Below, one piece after another: positions 58,686-64,000 of a DNA stretch of 64,000 nt (position 1 is the first letter of the stretch; each line of letters begins with the position of its first letter). A program made the position numbers and the translations under genes. The DNA is from Ralstonia pickettii (GTDB lineage Bacteria; Pseudomonadota; Gammaproteobacteria; Burkholderiales; Burkholderiaceae): positions 3,410,001 to 3,474,000 of the forward strand of contig NZ_CP104381.1 in NCBI RefSeq assembly GCF_030582395.1, read 5' to 3'. Below the pieces are notes generated by a model. It saw only the letters and a list, made by a program, of their open reading frames with translations, searched no databases and was not told the origin of the DNA.

Positions 58686-60110
58686 TTACATGCTCAGCAA
58701 TTCCTCCGCCACGGTCGGGTGCAGCCCCACGGTGGACTGCAGATGCTTGAGCCGCACGCCCATGCGTACGGCCACCGCAAGCGCCTGAATGATCTCCGGC
58801 GCCGCGTTGTCGACGATGTGCGCGCCCAGAATGCGGCCGCTGCGCGCGTTGCATACCAGCTTGATCAGCGACTCCATTCCCGAGCCCGCGAAACGCTGCT
58901 CCAGCGAGACAAAGCGCCGGACCACCACGTCGATGCGGTCTGCCAGCGCGCGCTTATCGGTGTCCGGCCCGCGTTTGCCCAGTTCAGGCCAGCGCGTGCG
59001 CGCGTCGGCCTCGGTCAGGCCCACGCTGGCGATCGCCGGATCGCAGAACACGGCCATGGGCACGCTGTTCATGTCGGGCAGCTTGATGCCTTTGCCGAAC
59101 AGGCGTTCAGCCACGTAGCGGCCCTGCGCGGCGGCCACGGGCGTCAATTGCAGCGGGCTGCCGCCGCAGACGTCGCCCACGGCATGCACGCCGCGGGCGC
59201 GCGTGCGGAAATGGCGATCAACCGCAATGCGCCCATGCGCATCGAGCGTGACTCCAGCGGCGTCCAGGCCCAGGCCAGCGATGTTCGGCGCGCGGCCGAT
59301 GGCGCTCAACACACGCTCGGCACGCAGCACGCGCGGAACGTCGCTGCCTTCGGTGCTTGCATAGACGGCCACACCGCTGCCGTTCACGGCATCGCGTTCG
59401 ACGCGGACCACGTCGGCGTTCAAGATCAGCTCCACGCCGCAGCCGGCCAGCGACTGCGCAGCGGCCTCGGCCACTGTGGCATCAAATTCAGGCAGCACGC
59501 GGGCATCGCGCGTCAGCACGCTGACCCGCACGCCGAAGCGCGCCAGCGTCGAGGCCATTTCCACCGCGATGACGCCGCCGCCCGCGATGATGAGCGATGC
59601 GGGCAGCGTGTCCCAGCCGAATACGTCGTCGGAGGTGCAGGCCAGTTCCGCGCCGGGGACGGGGAGCGGCGTGGGGTGGGCGCCGGTGGCCAGCACGATC
59701 TGGCGAGCACGCAGCGTGGTCTTACCGGACTCGGTCTGCAGGCGGACGATGCCGCGGCCGCGCAACGAGGCCATGCCGCTCAGCCATTGCAAGCCGGCAT
59801 CGGCCAGGTGCGCGTAATGCGCTTCGTGCAGCCGCGCGACTTCGGCGCGTGTGCGGGCGATGGCATCGGCCCAGGCATCCCGGGCGTGCGCCGCCCGCAA
59901 GCACCGAACCATCGTCTGCGACCAGGCGGCGCCGTAGCCGAGCAGTTTCTTGGGTACGCACCCGCGGTTGACGCAGGTGCCGCCCACTTGCGCGCGGTCG
60001 ATCAGCAGCGTGCGCGCGCCCAATTGCGCAGATCGGCGCGCAGCCGCGAGCCCGGCCGAACCGGCGCCGATCACGATCAGGTCAAACGCATGTGCAGGGT
60101 TTGCGGCCAT
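58686..60110 (-). CDS. gor: Glutathione-disulfide reductase
   Basis: 474-residue FAD/NAD(P)-disulfide oxidoreductase that reduces GSSG with NADPH. FAD motif DLIVIGAGSAGLAAARR, redox-active disulfide GGTCVNRGCVPKKLL (Cys46/Cys51, the glutathione-reductase form), NADPH-binding region IIAGGGVIAVEMASTLARFG, and C-terminal HPTVAEELLSM with the catalytic His. Start MAANPAHAFDLIVIGAGSAG; the open frame continues upstream without homology. No thioredoxin or glutathione genes adjacent. Confidence 0.92.
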   Translation of the reverse strand: MAANPAHAFDLIVIGAGSAGLAAARRSAQLGARTLLIDRAQVGGTCVNRGCVPKKLLGYGAAWSQTMVRCLRAAHARDAWADAIARTRAEVARLHEAHYAHLADAGLQWLSGMASLRGRGIVRLQTESGKTTLRARQIVLATGAHPTPLPVPGAELACTSDDVFGWDTLPASLIIAGGGVIAVEMASTLARFGVRVSVLTRDARVLPEFDATVAEAAAQSLAGCGVELILNADVVRVERDAVNGSGVAVYASTEGSDVPRVLRAERVLSAIGRAPNIAGLGLDAAGVTLDAHGRIAVDRHFRTRARGVHAVGDVCGGSPLQLTPVAAAQGRYVAERLFGKGIKLPDMNSVPMAVFCDPAIASVGLTEADARTRWPELGKRGPDTDKRALADRIDVVVRRFVSLEQRFAGSGMESLIKLVCNARSGRILGAHIVDNAAPEIIQALAVAVRMGVRLKHLQSTVGLHPTVAEELLSM

Positions 60111-60219
60111 GAAGTGTCCGTCGGAGATGCATCGGCCGGACGACCCTGATGGCACGCCGGCGGGCGCGCCATGTGCAGCAAGCAGCGCGCCCGCCCCCTC
60201 GCTCTTTTGGAGGTGGTGG

Positions 60220-61113
60220 TTACGCAGCCACCGCCGTGGCGAACCCGCGTGGAAGTTCGCGCAGGAAGGTTTCGCCGTCATGACGGCCGAGCGCATAGGC
60301 GTCGCGCATGGCGCCGGGGCGGGTGTAATCCCAGCTCGAAATGGGGACCTTGCGCGAGGGCTGTACATAAAAGCGGCGCTGCACGCCGTCCGCCACCGGC
60401 ACGTCCATGCGGAAATACATCGGCCGCGGGTACAGGCGCGTGACCAGCACCAGCGCGTCGCCCGGCGTGGCGTCCAGCGCGTGCACCGGCACATTGTCGA
60501 CCATGCCGCCGTCGAGCACCGGCCGCCCGTCGCGCCGCAGTACCGGCGTGAACGGCGGGGTGGAGGCCGATTGCAGCAGCAGGTCCGCCAAGTCCTCGGG
60601 TGTGGCGCAATCCTGCGCGCGCACGATTTCCGCCGTAAAGCCGAGGCGTTTGCCCAGCGTCGGGTGCAGCGTCTTGCGAACGTGCTTTTCGATGTTGTAG
60701 GCGATAAGCCCCGCCGCCACGGCGGAGCGAGCGCCCAACCAGCGCGGAATATGCGCCACGCCGATGCGAATTTCGGGCGCCTGCGCCAGCCGTGCGAAGC
60801 GGCCTTCGCCGAACACCGTCAGCAGCGCCGTGCGATACATGCCGTAGTGCGGGAACACGCGCTCGCCGCGCAGCAGGTTGCCCCAATGGGCGTTGCGGGT
60901 GTTCTGGCGCAGGGCTTCGCCGTAGTAGTCCATCAGCTCGGCGGAATTCCATGCATGCAGCATGCACGCCGTCGACGCGCCGGCCGAGATGCCGGCAATC
61001 ACGCGCGGCGCCAGGCCCAGCTCAGGCTGCACGACGTCCCACCAGCCGGCCTGCCACCAGCAGCGGTTGCCGCCGCCGGCAAAGACCATCTGATCGAACA
61101 CCGGCGCGTTCAT
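60220..61113 (-). CDS. Patatin-like phospholipase
   Basis: 297 residues. Oxyanion-hole glycine motif FAGGGNRCWWQAG, nucleophile elbow GISAGAST and catalytic Asp in VLDGGMVDN make the Ser-Asp dyad of patatin lipid acyl hydrolases. No signal peptide. The start overlaps the stop of the TetR gene by 4 bp (ATGA), so it is translationally coupled to the efflux regulator. It may remodel membrane lipids; substrate not known. Confidence 0.9.
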   Translation of the reverse strand: MNAPVFDQMVFAGGGNRCWWQAGWWDVVQPELGLAPRVIAGISAGASTACMLHAWNSAELMDYYGEALRQNTRNAHWGNLLRGERVFPHYGMYRTALLTVFGEGRFARLAQAPEIRIGVAHIPRWLGARSAVAAGLIAYNIEKHVRKTLHPTLGKRLGFTAEIVRAQDCATPEDLADLLLQSASTPPFTPVLRRDGRPVLDGGMVDNVPVHALDATPGDALVLVTRLYPRPMYFRMDVPVADGVQRRFYVQPSRKVPISSWDYTRPGAMRDAYALGRHDGETFLRELPRGFATAVAA

Positions 61114-61781
61114 GCCGAGGCCCCGGTGTGGGCGGCCGCTGCCGCTGCCGGCTCAAGCCGCAGCGACGGCGCATATTTGAGGGTGTCGATGCAGGCATCC
61201 AGCAGACGTTCGCGCTTGGTGGCGAGGCTGGAGGCGTCCGGATAGAAAAGGTAATCGCCCATGATGCCGTTGAACGTGGCGTGGAAATGCGCCACGGCCA
61301 GCGGGATGTCGAGGTCGGCCGGCAACTGCCCGCGCCGCGTCGCCTGCTCGATGATGCTCGTCAGATGGGCCATGCCTTCTTCAAACGATTCCTGCTGGCG
61401 CTTGAGGATGGGGCTTGTGTCTTCGACGAACTCGCACTTGTTGAACATGATCTCGAAGACCTTGCGCCAGTGCGCGTCTTCCACGAGTTGCCGCAGCAGG
61501 AAGTTGCCCACGGTGCGCAATTCGCCCAGCGGATCATCGGCCTCCACGCCCAGTGGGGTGCACATCGTCTCCATCGGCAACTTCACACGCTCGCACATGG
61601 CCGCAAACACGTCAGTCTTGTTGCGGAAGTGCCAGTAGATGGCGCCGCGCGTCACGCCCGCAGCCTGGGCGATATCCGACAGGGATGTGCGTGCCACGCC
61701 GCGCGCATAGAACACGTCTTCCGCCGCATCCAGAATGCGGTTACGTGTTTCCAGGGCTTCTTCCTTTGTTCGTCTGACCAT
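61110..61781 (-). CDS. TetR-family regulator of the divergent RND efflux operon
   Basis: 223 residues from MVRRTKEEALETRNRILDAA, an AcrR/TtgR-type start. Helix-turn-helix: ARTSLSDIAQAAGVTRGAIY, then WHFRNKTDVFAAMCERV. The C-terminal ligand domain (VFEIMFNKCEFVEDTSPILK) is like AcrR. Divergent from the efflux genes at 62348 and presumably their repressor, released by pump substrates. Followed by the coupled patatin gene. Confidence 0.92.
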   Translation of the reverse strand: MVRRTKEEALETRNRILDAAEDVFYARGVARTSLSDIAQAAGVTRGAIYWHFRNKTDVFAAMCERVKLPMETMCTPLGVEADDPLGELRTVGNFLLRQLVEDAHWRKVFEIMFNKCEFVEDTSPILKRQQESFEEGMAHLTSIIEQATRRGQLPADLDIPLAVAHFHATFNGIMGDYLFYPDASSLATKRERLLDACIDTLKYAPSLRLEPAAAAAAHTGASA

Positions 61782-61833
61782 GATCTTCCAGGGGAACGCG
61801 GGGTATCTCGTCCGGCGTTCTTTCGATTGGCTT

Positions 61834-61848
61834 TTGTGCAATGCACAA
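61834..61848. promoter_or_regulatory. 15-bp perfect palindrome upstream of the TetR gene
   Basis: TTGTGCA-A-TGCACAA, 53 bp upstream of the TetR start. Different from the operator-like sequence at the efflux promoter, so a second regulator or an autoregulatory site is possible. Confidence 0.5.
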
Positions 61849-62009
61849 TTTCAGGCAACGCACCATTGCGCTTCGCACAACGCGGCAGCGCGCCCGTTGG
61901 CTGACAATGCCTGTCGCGGCGCGGCATCCGCTGCAAGTTCGCTTGATCGCCGTCATTGCAGCGAACTCAGGAAAGGTGTCAACGAAGTCCCTGTCCGTTG
62001 AAGGCGACA

Positions 62010-62039
62010 CTTACATACATACGCGAACGTATCTATAAT
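62010..62039 (+). promoter_or_regulatory. Efflux operon promoter with operator in its spacer
   Basis: -35 CTTACA (62010-62015), 18-bp spacer, -10 TATAAT (62034-62039). The spacer holds TACATACG (62016-62023) and CGTATCTA (62028-62035), inverted half-sites with one mismatch in eight and a CGAA centre. This resembles the E. coli AcrR operator, which starts TACATACAT. Repressor binding would directly mask the promoter. Confidence 0.65.
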
Positions 62040-62097
62040 AGCGCGCACTCCGTCACTTGCCCATCGCCGTATGCGCCACATTCATGCGGGCAGGCAG

Positions 62098-62130
62098 CCT
62101 GGGGCTGACTTCGAGTCAGTCGTCCCCAGG
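62098..62130 (+). ncRNA. Stable leader hairpin in the RND operon 5' UTR
   Basis: CCTGGGG (62098-62104)/CCCCAGG (62124-62130) outside, CTGACT (62105-62110)/AGTCAG (62114-62119) inside with a TCG loop and a TCGT bulge. The leader from the predicted start (about 62046) to the ATG at 62348 is about 300 nt and otherwise contains no gene. A T7 run lies near 62257-62263. Confidence 0.5.
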
Positions 62131-62347
62131 GGTGGAGACCGACTGCCGATCGCGCCTGCTTCTTAGCATTCTGGTCCGGGTTGTTGCGAGTTCGTCGCAA
62201 AGGCCATATCGCGTGCCGCCAGATACGGCTAGCATCGGACGTTTTCGTTTTGTGTTTTTTTGGTTCGCTGACGGCTTGCTGGCGTCGCACTCGTTTGCGC
62301 GGCGTTACGGCACCCGGCATTCCGCTTATCGCCACATGGGGTCATCT

Positions 62348-63619
62348 ATGACGAACACCCGCCGTTATCACCAACTCGCTGCCGCCGCATTCATGGTGGT
62401 GGCACTTGCAGCCTGCGGTAACAAGCAGGCGCAAGGGCCGGGCGGCGCCGGCATGCCTCCGACCGAAGTCGGCGTTGTGACCGTGCAGCCGCACTCCGTT
62501 GGCTTGACCAGCGAGTTGCCGGGGCGCCTGGAGGCTACGCGTGTGGCACAGGTGCGGGCTCGGGTCGCGGGCATTGTGCTCAAGCGCACCTACGCGGAAG
62601 GCAGTGACGTAAAGGCCGGCCAGCAGTTGTTCCAGATCGATCCGGCGCAGTACCAGGCGTCGCTGGACAGTGCCAAGGCACAGCTGGCGCGTTCGGAGGC
62701 CACGCAAACGCAGGCGCAACTGAAGGCCGAGCGCTACAAGCCGCTGGTTGCCACCAACGCCATCAGCAAGCAGGACTACGACGACGCCACCGCCGCCGCC
62801 AAGCAAGCCACCGCTGACGTGGCCGCCGCCCGCGCTGCCGTGGAGACCGCCAAGTTGAACGTCGGCTATGCCAGCGTGACTTCGCCCATCTCCGGTCGTG
62901 CCGGTCTGGCGCAGGTCACCGAAGGCGCGCTGGTGGGCCAGGGCGAGGCGACGCTGCTGACCACCGTTCAGCAGATCGACCCGATCTACCTGACGTTCAC
63001 GCAGTCGAGCACCGAAGTGATGCGTCTTCAGCAGGCGCTCAAGGACGGCAAGCTGGCCAAGGCCGGTGGTGACGCGGCCAAGGTGACGCTCGTGACAGAG
63101 GACGGCCGTGCCTACGCGCAAACGGGCAAGCTCTATTTCTCGGACCTGACGGTGGACCCCGCCACGGGCACGATCACGCTGCGCGCGATTGTCCCGAACG
63201 CCGACCGCACGCTGCTGCCGGGCATGTACGTGCGTGCCCGCCTGGAGCAGGCCGTGGACGAACAGGCCATCACGGTGCCGCAACAAGCGGTGACGCGCAG
63301 CCCGGACGGCGCCTCGGTCATGGTGGTTGACGAGAAGGGCGTGGCGGCGGTGCGCCAAGTCCAGGCCGACCGCTCGACCGGCACGGAATGGATCGTCTCC
63401 AGCGGCCTGAAGGCGGGCGACAAGGTGATCGTCGACGGCCTGCAGAAAGTCCGTCCGGGCGCGCCGGTCAAAGCCGTGCCGTGGCAGCCGATACCGACAG
63501 GCCAGGGCAAGGCCCCGCAAGGCCAAGGTGGCCAGGGTAGCGGCGCGGCTCCGGCACCGGCAGCCAGCGCCCCTGCTGCAAGCACTCCCGCTGCCAGCGC
63601 ACCGGCAGCCAAGCAGTAA
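62348..63619 (+). CDS. acrA: RND efflux periplasmic adaptor (AcrA/MexA family lipoprotein)
   Basis: 423 residues from ATG 62348; an ATG four codons earlier is also in frame. Lipobox VALAACGNK, then the membrane-fusion-protein order: beta-barrel/lipoyl motif GRLEATRVAQVRARVAGIVL and RTYAEGSDVKAGQQLFQIDP, an alpha-hairpin (about 100-170), the second lipoyl half VTSPISGRAGLAQVTEGALV, and barrel/membrane-proximal domain VDPATGTITLRAIVPNADRT. The last 45 residues are Gln/Gly/Ala/Pro-rich. It links the inner-membrane pump to a TolC-like channel; the gene symbol is by family. Confidence 0.92.
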   Translation: MTNTRRYHQLAAAAFMVVALAACGNKQAQGPGGAGMPPTEVGVVTVQPHSVGLTSELPGRLEATRVAQVRARVAGIVLKRTYAEGSDVKAGQQLFQIDPAQYQASLDSAKAQLARSEATQTQAQLKAERYKPLVATNAISKQDYDDATAAAKQATADVAAARAAVETAKLNVGYASVTSPISGRAGLAQVTEGALVGQGEATLLTTVQQIDPIYLTFTQSSTEVMRLQQALKDGKLAKAGGDAAKVTLVTEDGRAYAQTGKLYFSDLTVDPATGTITLRAIVPNADRTLLPGMYVRARLEQAVDEQAITVPQQAVTRSPDGASVMVVDEKGVAAVRQVQADRSTGTEWIVSSGLKAGDKVIVDGLQKVRPGAPVKAVPWQPIPTGQGKAPQGQGGQGSGAAPAPAASAPAASTPAASAPAAKQ

Positions 63620-63634
63620 ACAAGGAGCCATCGC

Positions 63635-64000
63635 ATGGCAAAGTTTTTTATCGATCGCCCGGTCTTTGCCTGGGTGCTCGCGCTGTTCATCATCCTTGCT
63701 GGGGCGATTTCGATCACCCAGCTGCCGATCTCGCAGTACCCGACCATTGCACCGCCGTCCATCATCATCACGGCAACGTATCCGGGCGCAAACGCGAAGA
63801 CGCTGGACGAATCCGTCACCAGCATCATCGAGCAGGAAATGAACGGTGCGGACGGCCTGCTCTATATGGAGTCGGTCAGCCAGGGCGGTAACGGCCAGGC
63901 GCAGATCACCGTGACGTTCAAGGCCGGTACCGATCCGGCGCTGGCGCAGGTGGACGTGCAGAACCGCTTGAAGCGCGTGGAAGCGCGTCTGCCTTCGCAG
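63635..64000 (+). CDS. acrB: RND efflux inner-membrane pump, N-terminal part (AcrB/MexB family)
   Basis: The first 122 codons are in the window and the gene runs past 64000. MAKFFIDRPVFAWVLALFII is the standard start with the first membrane helix, then LPISQYPTIAPPSIIITATY and TLDESVTSIIEQEMNGADGL, the porter-domain PN1 of HAE1-type pumps. AAGGAG precedes the ATG at 63635, 15 bp behind the adaptor gene. Proton-driven export of drugs or solvents is likely. Confidence 0.95.
   Translation, partial: MAKFFIDRPVFAWVLALFIILAGAISITQLPISQYPTIAPPSIIITATYPGANAKTLDESVTSIIEQEMNGADGLLYMESVSQGGNGQAQITVTFKAGTDPALAQVDVQNRLKRVEARLPSQ

Overview
The window is about 65% G+C, densely coded chromosomal DNA from a betaproteobacterium of the Burkholderiales. 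Gene content and order (mreBCD-mrdAB beside gatCAB, DUF484-xerC-rlmI, zur/cobW/dksA, hslVU, regAB, argB-slmA, metXW) point to Ralstonia, probably the R. pickettii group. The genus call is an inference from recognised proteins, not from a database search. I see no tRNA, rRNA, CRISPR array or intact insertion sequence; this is mostly core genome with a few accessory or decayed patches.

Layout. 1-5 kb: 3' end of topoisomerase III, a LysR regulator and an acyl-CoA ligase. 5-11.5 kb (minus): the rod-shape cluster mreB, mreC, mreD, mrdA (PBP2), rodA. 12-19.9 kb (plus): gatC, gatA, two inserted envelope/secreted genes, gatB, DUF484, xerC, rlmI. 19.9-23.4 kb: a YdjM-like membrane protein, then a bicovalent-flavin oxidase paired with a lactonase. 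23.4-27.3 kb: zinc-homeostasis group zur-cobW-dksA-cobW. 27.4-32.2 kb: a peptide-type solute-binding protein, hslVU, a cysteine-repeat secreted protein and CsbD. 32.2-36.2 kb: RegA/RegB redox two-component system, a PCu(A)C copper chaperone, and an ECF sigma/zinc-finger anti-sigma/CWC operon. 36.3-43.3 kb: argB, a HAD nucleotidase, slmA, and a MocR regulator divergent from gabT-gabD.

43.3-46.3 kb: metX-metW behind a leader with the hallmarks of a SAM-II riboswitch carrying an extra nested helix and followed by an intrinsic terminator just before the start codon; then a Sel1-repeat protein. 46.3-51 kb: cstA-ybdD, divergent from a Cache sensor kinase/NarL-type regulator pair that probably controls it. 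51-52 kb: a deletion scar in which the ends of a DenD-like epimerase and an MFS transporter are joined, leaving otnI as the survivor of a tetronate catabolic locus. 52-56 kb: a DUF3617 protein, a PhoB-like regulator lacking the phospho-acceptor Asp, an AT-rich gene desert full of palindromes, and pckG. 56.6-64 kb: a 2-hydroxyacid dehydrogenase, a DODA-type dioxygenase, glutathione reductase, a TetR-patatin pair, and a divergent RND efflux operon whose pump gene runs off the window.

How the genes work together: there are cell-wall elongation and translation-fidelity modules, Zn and Cu handling, redox sensing, methionine synthesis under SAM feedback, GABA use, pyruvate uptake and gluconeogenesis, and regulated efflux. 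The most unusual signals are regulatory (the metX leader, the efflux promoter with its operator in the spacer, the palindromes at 53.9-54.3 kb) and one decayed catabolic locus.
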